Shown here: positions 8,835 through 16,210 of the stretch, piece by piece
Numbering within the stretch: position 1 is the first letter of the stretch
How the letters are laid out: each line of letters begins with the position of its first letter
Assembly (NCBI GenBank): GCA_934183135.1
Contig: CAKPRX010000052.1
Coordinates: 1 to 16,210, forward strand
Length of the DNA: 16,210 nt
DNA from: an uncultured Prevotella sp.
GTDB taxonomy: Bacteria; Bacteroidota; Bacteroidia; Bacteroidales; Bacteroidaceae
Reading direction: 5' to 3'
Position numbers and translations under genes: made by a program
Notes under the pieces: model-generated
Databases searched by the model: none
Seen by the model: the letters and a program-made list of their open reading frames with translations, nothing else
What the model was told of the DNA's origin: nothing

Positions 8835-10058
8835 TCAGAACAGTACGGCGAGCGACAGGCCGGCCGCCAGGGTGTGCAGATGGCTGTCGCCCTGACGGCT
8901 GAGGGCGGGCTGCAGGGTGTAGTCGGCGAAGAGACGGACTGCACTATGGGGCTGGATGCGGTAGGTAAGCGACAGGCCGGTGCCTACGTTCAGGCCGCCA
9001 CGGGCAGGGAGGGTCTGGTGGCTCAGGCTGAGGGCCTGGTAGTGGGTATAGCCGCCTAACAGCTTGCTGCCCAGCAGCCAACGGGCTGTAAGGGGATAAG
9101 ACAGGTAGGCTCCGGCGCTGGCTGAGAGGGCTTCCAGCCGGTCGTCCTCGGCCTGGGTGCGCTGCGTTATCACGGCTGTATTGGCCAGGGTTACCCGTCC
9201 GCCTACACCCACATAGGGCGAGAGGAAGTAGGCCCCCTCGGCTCCGACTGACGACCCTGCCGAGGTACGCATAGTGGTCTGACCATCCAGGGCGTAGGCC
9301 GACAGGGGGATATTGAGCCCTACACTCAGGGCGGCAAACGACGGGCTGTCATCGCGGGAGTAGACCTGTGGGGCCGAATGGGGTTCGCCCTGCGCGCGGC
9401 CGGCCAGGCGGCCAGCCAGCCAGTAGCCCACATTGGCAGAGAACACTCCGATAGTGGCTCCCGTGAACGCATCGCTCAGCCAGTGTTTATGGCCGCGTAC
9501 ACGGAGCAGTCCTGTAGCGGTGGCCAACGTGTAAGCGCCCACACCGACCCATGGACTGTGGTGTCCATACTCATGGGTAAGCATCGTAGCGGTCATAAAG
9601 GCGGTAGCCGTGTGGCCCGAGGGAAACGAGTGGCGGTCGCTGCCATCGGGGCGGGTTACCCGGGTAGTGCGCTTCAGTCCCTCGGTGGCCGATGCCATGA
9701 CAAGGGTAGACGCCGCTCCGGCCACTGCCAGCTGCGCCCACGTGCTACGGCTCTCCACCCCGGCCGTCTTGAGTCCCACCAGCACCAAGGCCGGCAACAG
9801 CTGCATACCGTTTCCGGCATAGCCGTGGCGCTCGGCCAAAGGCTCATGGCGCAGGTCACGGTAGTGGGCATCCTGTCCGCGTACCATCATTCCGAGCGCC
9901 AACATCGGCACCCTCATATACAACATCTGGTTCACCTTGACTGGCACACGCGCCACCTTGGGCGAGTCTGAGGTTTCGGCGGGCACGCCTGCAGTCTGCG
10001 CGCAGACCGGCGTGACAGCAGCCATCCACACAAGCAGCAGTATCTTCCTTATTGTCAT
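8835..10058 (-). CDS. PAP2-family phosphatase with C-terminal beta-barrel-like domain
   Basis: With the start at 10058 the protein has 407 residues and opens with a signal peptide (MTIRKILLLVWMAAVTPVCA). Residues ~45-220 hold a PAP2 domain with all three signature motifs: K129-x6-RP, PSGH at 146-149, and R186-x5-H192-x3-D196. These build the phosphohistidine site used on lipid phosphates such as undecaprenyl pyrophosphate or lipid A phosphates. Several hydrophobic segments surround them. Residues ~238-407 differ: alternating hydrophobic strands rich in Gly, Ser and Tyr, ending in Phe, as in a small outer-membrane beta-barrel. The natural lipid substrate is unknown. Upstream in-frame ATGs lie at 10085 and 10097; 10058 is preferred for signal position and leader length, but 10085 is possible. 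The gene is followed by guaD on the same strand, which has its own promoter. Confidence 0.85.
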   Translation of the reverse strand: MTIRKILLLVWMAAVTPVCAQTAGVPAETSDSPKVARVPVKVNQMLYMRVPMLALGMMVRGQDAHYRDLRHEPLAERHGYAGNGMQLLPALVLVGLKTAGVESRSTWAQLAVAGAASTLVMASATEGLKRTTRVTRPDGSDRHSFPSGHTATAFMTATMLTHEYGHHSPWVGVGAYTLATATGLLRVRGHKHWLSDAFTGATIGVFSANVGYWLAGRLAGRAQGEPHSAPQVYSRDDSPSFAALSVGLNIPLSAYALDGQTTMRTSAGSSVGAEGAYFLSPYVGVGGRVTLANTAVITQRTQAEDDRLEALSASAGAYLSYPLTARWLLGSKLLGGYTHYQALSLSHQTLPARGGLNVGTGLSLTYRIQPHSAVRLFADYTLQPALSRQGDSHLHTLAAGLSLAVLF

Positions 10059-10103
10059 ATCCTTTCTTATTCTAAGAGCCTTCATTTCCCAGGGCACTGC
10101 TTA

Positions 10104-10134
10104 TACATATACCTAAGTTGTCCATCACCCCAAA
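10104..10134 (-). promoter_or_regulatory. Weak candidate promoter for the PAP2-barrel gene
   Basis: On the minus strand, TTTG (10131-10134), 19 bases, then TATATGTA (10104-10111). The spacing is right, but the -7 box matches TAnnTTTG at only four of six fixed bases. It would start transcription near 10097, consistent with translation from 10085 or 10058. Confidence 0.3.
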
Positions 10135-10181
10135 AGCACCGCTTCTATTCACGACACGAAATGGCATCCTAACGGTATCAG

Positions 10182-11342
10182 CTATGATTGATAGTTTATT
10201 GGTAAGAAACCATTCTTATCCAATTCTTTAAGAATACTTCTCAACAAATAGTTGTTACTAAATGCAATGACATACTTTCTCGCATTTTCATATACTGGCT
10301 TCAACATTCCTTTATCTATAAGTCCCTTTATCTTCCGTGAGCGTTCTGATGCAGATAACATTGGGAATAGTGTTGACAAATCGGAAGATTGTAAAGTTTG
10401 CTCTGTCTTGAATATTGTATTCTTTAATATTGCATATTCACCCTCTTTAATGTATGAATTGTCCTTCGCGTCCAGCAAAGCAGGAACAAGGATGTTATTA
10501 CGTAAATAACTATAATTAGATAGCTTATCTATTTTTTCTATCTCGATACGTAGACCATTTAGCATATATTCTGCCCAAGATATAAGACCAGCATCCGTGC
10601 CCGTATCCGCCTTGGCCAAATTTGAATAATAGGCATTTCTATCAGAGCAAAATACCGCTGTCGGATTAATAATTCTAACTGCACTTTTTTTGAATACAAA
10701 CTTTAGCAATAAAGCATACGTAAACAAACGGACTACTCGCCCATTGCCATTCTCAAATGGGTGAATCCAAACAAACCGATGATGAGCTATGGCTATTTTG
10801 AGCAAATCATACTTGTGTGCATCCTTCTTATTGATAAAATCAATTAACTCTTGCATCATACCATCCACTTGGGTATAATCCGGTGGAGTATGGGCAGAAC
10901 CACCAATCACTACATTTTGCATACGGTAGGTTCCTGGATGTAACGCGCCCTCCTTCCGGTAGCTTAATCCCTTAACTGCAAGTTGGTGTAGTTCTCTTAT
11001 AAACATAGAAGAAATAGGTATATCCTGTATATTGTCTTCTATATACCTCATGGCGTTCTCTATATTCTGGATTTCCATAATACGCTCTTGCGGAGAGAAT
11101 GTTGAGGGCTCTTTTTGTATCTTTGTATTCTCTACATAATCCATTATAGTTGTATTATTACCCTCTATTCTTGAAGAGCCAATACTTTCCAATGTTTGGA
11201 ATAGTTGTTTAATTTGCTGGAAGACCAAAGGGTGAGTATCGCCTTCGAGAATTTGATAACGCATCTTTTCCAACTCCATAATAAGGTCTGTTATGGGCAT
11301 GTCAAAATCAATGTTCGGCAACCTTAATTCTTGTTTCTTCAT
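10182..11342 (-). CDS. Fic-domain protein (probable AMP-transferase), self-inhibited class
   Basis: A 386-residue cytoplasmic protein. The catalytic motif HPFENGNGR (194-202) is complete. It carries the His that activates the target hydroxyl and the residues that hold the phosphates of ATP. An N-terminal SSRIEGN (56-62) matches the inhibitory motif [S/T]xxxE[G/N], placing the helix before the Fic core as in class II Fic proteins. Residues ~139-153 (YRMQNVVIGGSAHTPP) form the target-binding flap. The C-terminal part (~295-365) looks like a winged-helix domain. The usual reaction is AMPylation of a Ser, Thr or Tyr; the target here is unknown. Base composition is strikingly A+T-rich compared with both neighbours, suggesting horizontal transfer. 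It has its own consensus promoter and repeated boxes in its leader, possibly autoregulatory. No separate antitoxin gene is visible. Confidence 0.92.
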   Translation of the reverse strand: MKKQELRLPNIDFDMPITDLIMELEKMRYQILEGDTHPLVFQQIKQLFQTLESIGSSRIEGNNTTIMDYVENTKIQKEPSTFSPQERIMEIQNIENAMRYIEDNIQDIPISSMFIRELHQLAVKGLSYRKEGALHPGTYRMQNVVIGGSAHTPPDYTQVDGMMQELIDFINKKDAHKYDLLKIAIAHHRFVWIHPFENGNGRVVRLFTYALLLKFVFKKSAVRIINPTAVFCSDRNAYYSNLAKADTGTDAGLISWAEYMLNGLRIEIEKIDKLSNYSYLRNNILVPALLDAKDNSYIKEGEYAILKNTIFKTEQTLQSSDLSTLFPMLSASERSRKIKGLIDKGMLKPVYENARKYVIAFSNNYLLRSILKELDKNGFLPINYQS

Positions 11343-11359
11343 TTGCGCAATTCATTTTT

Positions 11360-11480
11360 AACATTTGCAACTACACCTTTCAACATTTGCATATTTGATA
11401 TTCATTACGACTGATACACAAAACATTGCAAAAATAGCAAATTTATTCGGATTTGCAAAATACCAAAAGAACATTTTGCA
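11360..11480. repeat. Four AACATTTGCA-like boxes around the fic promoter
   Basis: Two exact AACATTTGCA copies lie at 11360-11369 and 11382-11391, 22 bases apart. Imperfect copies lie at 11422-11430 (AACATTGCA) and 11470-11480 (AACATTTTGCA). On the gene strand they read TGCAAATGTT. The exact copies lie between the predicted transcription start and the fic ATG. The 22-base period is near two DNA turns, as for a repressor binding one face. The Fic protein's own winged-helix domain is a possible binder. A+T-rich composition makes some chance matches likely. Confidence 0.45.
11429..11459 (-). promoter_or_regulatory. Consensus Bacteroidetes promoter of the fic gene
   Basis: On the minus strand, TTTG (11456-11459), a 19-base spacer and TATTTTTG (11429-11436) match the consensus fully. 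The start would be near 11422, giving a leader of about 80 bases that contains two exact direct repeats. Confidence 0.7.
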
Positions 11481-11570
11481 TTTCTCCTAAAATTATTGGG
11501 GATACTGCGGCTTGGAACGTGAGGATAAGGAGCAGGATAGGATGTATGGCGAAAAAAACGGGCGATGGTC

Positions 11571-11601
11571 TTGGTGGTTAGCCTGTGGGTGGTTATCTTT
11601 G
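11571..11601 (+). promoter_or_regulatory. Candidate promoter of tag
   Basis: TTG (11571-11573), a 20-base spacer and TATCTTTG (11594-11601), a full -7 match. Transcription would start near 11608, leaving a leader of about 113 bases before the ATG at 11721. Confidence 0.6.
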
Positions 11602-11647
11602 CAGAGGGTATCAGCACTGAGGGGCTGACTACCGGCACAACAGGACT

Positions 11648-11697
11648 GCCCATCGGCCGATGGGCCTGGGAGGCCGTGGTGCCCGCAGAGGCCACGG
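11648..11697 (+). other. Structured tag leader: 18-bp palindrome and second hairpin
   Basis: GCCCATCGGCCGATGGGC (11648-11665) is a perfect 18-bp palindrome. Close behind, CCGTGG (11674-11679) can pair with CCACGG (11692-11697) around a 12-base loop. Both lie between the predicted tag promoter and start codon. They may be a regulatory leader or an operator; no known riboswitch was recognised. Confidence 0.4.
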
Positions 11698-11720
11698 GCC
11701 GCCACCTAATAATATTGACC

Positions 11721-12311
11721 ATGCAAGAAGATACGACATTTGCCCCCGACAACCGCCCACGCTGCCGATGGTGCCGCGGTGGCAACCAACGCTACATAGA
11801 CTACCACGACCACGAATGGGGCGTGGCTGTACACGACGACCGGCGACTGTTCGAGCTGCTGCTCCTGGAGTCGTTCCAGGCAGGGCTCTCGTGGGCCTGC
11901 GTACTCAACAAGCGCGATGCATTCAGGCGCGCCTTTGACGGGTTCGACTACCGCAAGATAGCCCAGTACGACGAGGCGCGGATAGAGGCTCTGGGCCAGG
12001 ATGCCGCGATTATACGCCACCGGCTCAAGATACGCGCAGCCGTCACCAATGCCCGCATCTTCATGCAGATACAGGCCCAGGCAGGGTCGTTCGACCGCTA
12101 TATATGGCAGTTCACCCACGGCACCACCCTCCGGGAGACGGGCCTTACCACCTCGGCCCTCTCCGACCGCATATCGGCCGACCTGCGCCAGCGGGGCATG
12201 CGCTTCGTGGGGTCTACCATCATATACAGCTACCTGCAGGCCATCGGCATTATCAACAGTCACGAACCCGACTGTTACCTATATCCCGGCCCCAGTCCTG
12301 ACAGCCTGTAA
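11721..12311 (+). CDS. tag: DNA-3-methyladenine glycosylase I
   Basis: A 196-residue base-excision repair enzyme that removes 3-methyladenine from alkylated DNA. It follows E. coli Tag throughout: RCRWC near the start, YHDHEWG, DDRRLFELLLLE, QAGLSW (53-58), FRRAFDGFD, AIIRHRLKIRAAVTNA and GSFDRYIW. The zinc-snap ligands are recognisable as Cys15, His29, His181 and Cys185 (HEPDC), and Glu50 with Trp58 match base-recognition positions. The frame stays open back to 11565, but the ATG at 11721 is preferred because family homology begins just after it and the upstream part is a structured G+C-rich leader. It is transcribed divergently from fic and followed by secDF, which has its own promoter. Confidence 0.94.
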   Translation: MQEDTTFAPDNRPRCRWCRGGNQRYIDYHDHEWGVAVHDDRRLFELLLLESFQAGLSWACVLNKRDAFRRAFDGFDYRKIAQYDEARIEALGQDAAIIRHRLKIRAAVTNARIFMQIQAQAGSFDRYIWQFTHGTTLRETGLTTSALSDRISADLRQRGMRFVGSTIIYSYLQAIGIINSHEPDCYLYPGPSPDSL

Positions 12312-12466
12312 GCATCTGAGGGAGAGAGCTACGCATACACTGCCGACCCGCTACGTACAGGCCGCGAGCCCTGCGCCCTGACAGCCGTGAGTGCCACCGC
12401 CATCACGGTGTTCGCAACCTTTATTGAGGGCATTATCGCTATTTTATTCAAAAAGTCTAACAATCT

Positions 12467-12498
12467 TTTTAATAATGTGAAAAAAATGACTATCTTTG
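12467..12498 (+). promoter_or_regulatory. Candidate promoter of secDF
   Basis: TTTT (12467-12470), a 20-base spacer, then TATCTTTG (12491-12498). The -7 box is a full match; the upstream box differs from TTTG at one base. The start would be near 12505, with an A-rich leader of about 36 bases. The rest of the 229-base spacer after tag shows only a 5-bp hairpin (12395-12410) without a T-run. Confidence 0.6.
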
Positions 12499-12540
12499 CA
12501 CGACATTGTCACGACTACAATTTAAATAATTATAAAAACA

Positions 12541-15500
12541 ATGCAAAACAAAGGAATCGTAATTTTTACGGCCGTCCTGCTGACTCTTGCCAGCATTTTC
12601 TACCTCTCGTTCTCGGTAGCTACCCGCTACTATGACACCGAGGCAGCAAAACTGAAGGACCCAGTGGCCCAGCAGGATTACAAGGACTCGGTTAAGTATC
12701 TCGGCATTTACTCTTATCAGAAATGTCTTGAGACCCAGATCGGACTTGGCCTTGACCTGAAAGGCGGAATGAACGTTATTCTTGAGATTTCGGTCCCCGA
12801 CGTGGTAGACAACCTTGCCGACCACAAGACTGACGTCGCCTACACCAAGGCGATGAAGGAGGCCCGCGTCCAGGAGGAAACCAGTCAGACCGACTTCATC
12901 ACTCTGTTCATCAACGCCTACCACAAGATTGCACCGGGCCACCGCCTGGCCGAAATCTTTGCCACCCAGCAGCTGCAGGGCAAGGTTAGCCCGCAGAGTA
13001 GCGACAGCGAGGTCGAGAAGGTACTGCGCAGCGAGGTGCAGCTGGCCATCGACAACTCGTTCAACGTAGTGCGTAACCGTATCGACAAGTTTGGCGTAGT
13101 CCAGCCCAACATCCAGAAACTGGAGGGACAGGATGGCCGCATCATGGTCGAGATGCCGGGTGTCAAGGAGCCCGAGCGTATGCGTAAACTGCTGCAGGGT
13201 AGCGCCAACCTGGAGTTCTGGGAGACTTACAACTCTGACGAGATTGTTCCTTACCTCATCCAGCTGGATCAGCGACTGGCCAACAACACCAGCAACGACA
13301 CCGCCAGCGTGAAGAAGGACAAAGAGGCCAAGGAGAAAGAGGTCGCCAAGGCTGACAAGCCCAAGTTCGAGCTGAAGAAAGACAACGCCAAGAAGGCTGC
13401 CGCAGCCAAACTGAGCGACGAGGCACAGGTGCAGGCCCTGAAGAAGCAGCACCCCCTCACCTCGATGCTGCAGACCACGGGCAACGGACAGCTCAGCATC
13501 GTAGGCCTGGCCAGCGTTCGCGATACAGCAGCCATCAACCGGCTGATAACATCCAACGCAGCCAAGCAGGTGCTGCCCTCTGACCTGAAACTGCTGTGGA
13601 GCGCCACACCTACAGACATGTATGGCGAGCAGGTGAAGAACGTCTTCGAGCTCCACGCCATCAAGGTTACCTCATCTAACGGCCGCGCTCCGCTGGAGGG
13701 CGACGTGGTAACCGACGCCAGCGACGAGTTCAACAATATGACCGGCGCCCCGGAGGTAAGCATGAAGATGAATCCCGAGGGAGCCCGCCGCTGGGCTTCG
13801 CTCACCAAGGCCAACATCGGCAAGGCCATCGCCATCGTACTGGACAACTCCGTGTACTCAGCCCCGCGTGTAAGCTCTGAGATAGACGGCGGCCAGTCGT
13901 CTATATCGGGTAACTTCACCGTTGAGATGACCAAGGACTTGGCCAACACGCTGAAGTCCGGACGTATGCCCGCCCCTGCCCGTATCGTACAGGAAGAGGT
14001 GGTAGGTCCTACGCTGGGTGCCCAGTCTATCCAGCAGGGTATCATTTCGTTCGTCATAGCCTTTGTACTGCTTATCATCTACATGATGCTGATGTACAAC
14101 GTCATCCCTGGTATGATAGCTAACCTGGCTCTGATAGTCAATGTATTCTTCACGCTCGGCATACTTACCTCGTTCCAGGCAGCCCTCACCATGAGCGGTA
14201 TCGCCGGTATGGTGCTGTCGTTGGGTACTGCGGTAGATGCCAACGTGCTTATCTACGAGCGCATCAAGGAAGAGCTGCGCGCCGGCAAGATGATGAAGGA
14301 AGCCATCAAGGCAGGTTACAGCAACGCGTTCAGCGCCATCTTCGACTCTAACCTCACCTCACTCATCACAGGTATCATCCTGCTGGCCTTCGGTACCGGC
14401 CCCATCCAGGGCTTTGCCACCACATGGATTATCGGTATCTTCTGCTCGTTCTTCACAGCCGTGTTCCTCACACGTATCGTCTATGAGCGCCAGCTGAGCC
14501 ACGACAAGTGGATGCACCTGAAGTTCTGGACCGGCGTGTCCAAGAACCTGGCCCAGGGAACCAACATCAAGTTCATGTCCATGTACAAGGGCACCTTCAC
14601 GATAGCCGCCATCGCCTTAGTAGTATTCTTAGGCAGCCTCCTCACCCGTGGCCTGGACAAGAGTATCGACTTTACAGGTGGACGTAACTACGTGGTACAG
14701 TTCGAGAAGTCTACCCAGCCCGAGCAGATACGCGACATTATCGGCCAGGCATTCCCCGGCTGCACCAACAGTGCCCTGTCACTCGGTACGGACAACAAGA
14801 CCATCCGTATATCTACCAACTACAAGATAGAGTCCAACAGCCCGACCGTAGACGATGAGGCCGAGACGCTGCTGTACAACACCCTGAAGAAGAACGGCCT
14901 GGTTAGCCAGGCGTCTGTCAAGGACTTCAAGAACCCGGACATCCGCCAGGGTGGCTCTATCATCAGCTCGTCTAAGGTAGGCCCCTCGGTGGCCAAGGAT
15001 GTTACTTACGGTGCCATCATCAGTGTGATTATCGCCCTGGTAGCCATCTTCCTGTACATCCTGCTGCGCTTCCGCAACCTCGCGTTCTCAGTAGGTTCTA
15101 CCGTAGCCCTAGCTTTCGATGCCCTGACCGTTATCGGCCTGTTCTCAGTACTGAAAGGCTTGCTGCCCTTCTCTCTCGAGGTAGACCAGACGTTCATCGG
15201 TGCCGTGCTTACCGTGATAGGTTACTCTATCAACGACAAGGTGGTGGTATTCGACCGTATCCGTGAGAACCTGAAGCTGCATCCGAAGCAGGATTACCAG
15301 ATACTTTTCAACAATTCTATCAACCAGACACTGGCCCGTACCATCAACACGTCAGTATCTACCCTGATAGTATTGCTCTGTATCCTCTTCCTCGGTGGTA
15401 AGAGTATCCAGCCGTTCGCCTTTGCCATGACCTTAGGCGTAGTGTTCGGTACCCTGTCATCTATCTTCATCGCATCGCCTATCGCGTACCTCACCTTGGG

Positions 15501-15543
15501 ACGCAAGATACGCGACCGTCGAGTAGAGGCCGACCCCGAGTAA
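12541..15543 (+). CDS. secDF: Fused protein translocase subunit SecDF
   Basis: A 1000-residue inner-membrane RND-type protein that uses the proton gradient to aid export through SecYEG. The SecD half has a first membrane helix (~7-27), GLGLDLKGGMNVILE (68-82), a large periplasmic P1 region, and a helix bundle (~500-648) with GTAVDANVLIYERIKEELR and proton-path Asp566. The SecF half begins with a helix (~685-702), then DFTGGRNYVVQF (710-721), the periplasmic segment, and helices ~822-985 with GYSINDKVVVFDRIREN and Asp899. Both catalytic aspartates are present and the fused form is usual in Bacteroidetes. Residues ~250-300 are a Lys/Ala/Glu-rich charged insertion. The gene has its own promoter and ends in a strong terminator, so it is probably monocistronic. 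Confidence 0.97.
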   Translation: MQNKGIVIFTAVLLTLASIFYLSFSVATRYYDTEAAKLKDPVAQQDYKDSVKYLGIYSYQKCLETQIGLGLDLKGGMNVILEISVPDVVDNLADHKTDVAYTKAMKEARVQEETSQTDFITLFINAYHKIAPGHRLAEIFATQQLQGKVSPQSSDSEVEKVLRSEVQLAIDNSFNVVRNRIDKFGVVQPNIQKLEGQDGRIMVEMPGVKEPERMRKLLQGSANLEFWETYNSDEIVPYLIQLDQRLANNTSNDTASVKKDKEAKEKEVAKADKPKFELKKDNAKKAAAAKLSDEAQVQALKKQHPLTSMLQTTGNGQLSIVGLASVRDTAAINRLITSNAAKQVLPSDLKLLWSATPTDMYGEQVKNVFELHAIKVTSSNGRAPLEGDVVTDASDEFNNMTGAPEVSMKMNPEGARRWASLTKANIGKAIAIVLDNSVYSAPRVSSEIDGGQSSISGNFTVEMTKDLANTLKSGRMPAPARIVQEEVVGPTLGAQSIQQGIISFVIAFVLLIIYMMLMYNVIPGMIANLALIVNVFFTLGILTSFQAALTMSGIAGMVLSLGTAVDANVLIYERIKEELRAGKMMKEAIKAGYSNAFSAIFDSNLTSLITGIILLAFGTGPIQGFATTWIIGIFCSFFTAVFLTRIVYERQLSHDKWMHLKFWTGVSKNLAQGTNIKFMSMYKGTFTIAAIALVVFLGSLLTRGLDKSIDFTGGRNYVVQFEKSTQPEQIRDIIGQAFPGCTNSALSLGTDNKTIRISTNYKIESNSPTVDDEAETLLYNTLKKNGLVSQASVKDFKNPDIRQGGSIISSSKVGPSVAKDVTYGAIISVIIALVAIFLYILLRFRNLAFSVGSTVALAFDALTVIGLFSVLKGLLPFSLEVDQTFIGAVLTVIGYSINDKVVVFDRIRENLKLHPKQDYQILFNNSINQTLARTINTSVSTLIVLLCILFLGGKSIQPFAFAMTLGVVFGTLSSIFIASPIAYLTLGRKIRDRRVEADPE

Positions 15544-15568
15544 GCACAGGCCCTCATTAACACGCTAT

Positions 15569-15604
15569 AAGCCGCATTGCCCATCAGGGCGATGCGGCTT
15601 TTTT
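15569..15604 (+). terminator. Intrinsic terminator after secDF
   Basis: AAGCCGCAT, one G.T pair and GCCC pair with GGGC, G and ATGCGGCTT around an ATCA loop. This gives a 14-bp stem (15569-15582 with 15587-15600), and the run of T continues to 15604. It lies 25 bases after the secDF stop codon. Confidence 0.92.
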
Positions 15605-15880
15605 GTATGCTCATGGTTCTCCTTTCACAGAAAGGATCAAGCCGCTGCGCATAATCATTACAGAGGAACCAGAAAGCACCAAAGAGAAGACTGGATTACC
15701 AAAGAAGAAGACTGGAAGTACTGAGGAGGAACCATGCCATTTCGGCATAAACATGGGAACTGTCACGGCAACAACAGATACGGCAAAGACAAACATAAAA
15801 TCTGAAAAATTCACACCGTTCGTTTTTTTCACAAACAAGGCATTTTACACCTTAAAATAGGTTAATTGAGTACTAATTGC
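15605..15880. other. A+T-rich spacer without a convincing gene
   Basis: Short frames on both strands have no recognisable domain, no promoter and unlikely composition. The only structure seen is a short tandem duplication at 15678-15716. Confidence 0.5.
15678..15716. repeat. Two-copy short tandem repeat, about 20-base period
   Basis: ACCAAAGAGAAGACTGGA (15678-15695) is followed two bases later by ACCAAAGAAGAAGACTGGA (15698-15716), differing by one inserted base. This looks like a small slippage duplication. Confidence 0.6.
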
Positions 15881-15911
15881 TTGTATATATAACGTTTGTT
15901 TTATAATTTTG
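15881..15911 (+). promoter_or_regulatory. Candidate promoter of the terminal lipoprotein gene
   Basis: TTG (15881-15883), a 20-base spacer and TAATTTTG (15904-15911), a full -7 match. Transcription would begin near 15918, about 54 bases before the ATG at 15972. Confidence 0.55.
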
Positions 15912-15971
15912 CTGCCATGCGGGTTAGCTGTAATACCCATAAACTTAGATTAATTAAGCTGATTTTAAACT

Positions 15972-16210
15972 ATGAAACTCTTTTTTTATCAGATTTTAAT
16001 TGCGCTTTTATGTTGCTATGCTTGCTCAGAACATGAAAATATGGCTGTAGATGCAGAAAAGCAGTTGAAAGTTCAGGAGGCAGTCGCAAAAACGATATCC
16101 TATATAAAAGATAATTCAGAAAATCTTGCGTATTCCTCAAATCCGCAACCAAGCCCTTCAACGTCCTTCTTGCATGTACACGTCCTCTCATCACTGAATT
16201 ATCAGATAAA
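15972..16210 (+). CDS. Predicted lipoprotein, N-terminal part
   Basis: The frame opens at the ATG at 15972 and runs off the window after 79 codons. It starts with a lipoprotein-type signal, MKLFFYQILIALLCCYACSE, with Cys18 the likely lipidated residue (YAC; an unusual lipobox, with Cys14 and Cys15 also nearby). The residues after it, SEHEN, are acidic like Bacteroidetes signals that send lipoproteins to the cell surface. A helical charged stretch follows (AEKQLKVQEAVAKTISYIKD), then a Ser/Pro-rich part. No family was recognised. The gene is A+T-rich, unlike the rest of the window. Confidence 0.65.
   Translation, partial: MKLFFYQILIALLCCYACSEHENMAVDAEKQLKVQEAVAKTISYIKDNSENLAYSSNPQPSPSTSFLHVHVLSSLNYQI

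Noticed and set aside
11565..11720. A 52-residue N-terminal extension of Tag
   Set aside because: Tag proteins begin close to the RCxW motif, and the extension overlaps the -7 promoter box and palindromic leader.
12490..13656. A 388-residue frame antisense to secDF
   Set aside because: It lies opposite the well-supported SecD half and shows no domain of its own.
15603..15860. Small frames on either strand after secDF (85 and 75 residues)
   Set aside because: They start at or beside the terminator, include the tandem duplication, have no promoter or domain, and their composition looks like translated spacer.

Overview
The window looks like a chromosomal segment of a Bacteroidales bacterium, most likely Prevotellaceae or a close relative. 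The evidence is a fused SecDF translocase, an outer-membrane beta-barrel receptor of the Bacteroidetes type, a periplasmic GH2 beta-galactosidase, near absence of classical Shine-Dalgarno sites, and several promoters that fit the Bacteroidetes pattern (TTTG or TTG, 19-20 bases, then TAnnTTTG). Most genes are G+C-rich (about 55-60 % by eye). The exceptions are the Fic gene around 10190-11500 and the right end after about 15605, which are clearly A+T-rich.

Layout from left to right: (1) the 3' part of a two-CxxC (Rieske-like/zinc-ribbon-like) protein interrupted by an in-frame TGA; (2) an outer-membrane beta-barrel receptor-like protein (+); (3) a 661-base convergent intergenic region full of hairpins, including a 20-bp stem and a 62-base near-perfect hairpin; (4) a secreted LacZ-type beta-galactosidase (-); (5) divergently, a two-domain protein with a YqiA/YcfP-like esterase fused to a 5'-nucleotidase (NT5C)-like domain that seems to have lost its catalytic residues (+); (6) convergent with it, a GuaD-type guanine deaminase (-); (7) a PAP2 phosphatase with a C-terminal beta-barrel-like region (-); (8) an A+T-rich, probably acquired Fic protein with its own promoter and operator-like repeats (-); (9) divergently, 3-methyladenine DNA glycosylase I behind a structured leader (+); (10) SecDF (+) with a strong intrinsic terminator; (11) an A+T-rich spacer and the start of a lipoprotein gene running off the window.

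The genes appear to be mostly single transcription units with their own promoters and do not form one obvious pathway. Housekeeping functions (SecDF, Tag, GuaD) sit beside envelope functions (receptor, beta-galactosidase, PAP2-barrel, lipoprotein). No phage, transposase, tRNA, rRNA or CRISPR array was seen. The best candidates for something undescribed are the hairpin cluster at 3373-4033, the esterase/pseudo-nucleotidase fusion, the PAP2-barrel fusion, and the Fic island with repeated AACATTTGCA-like boxes.
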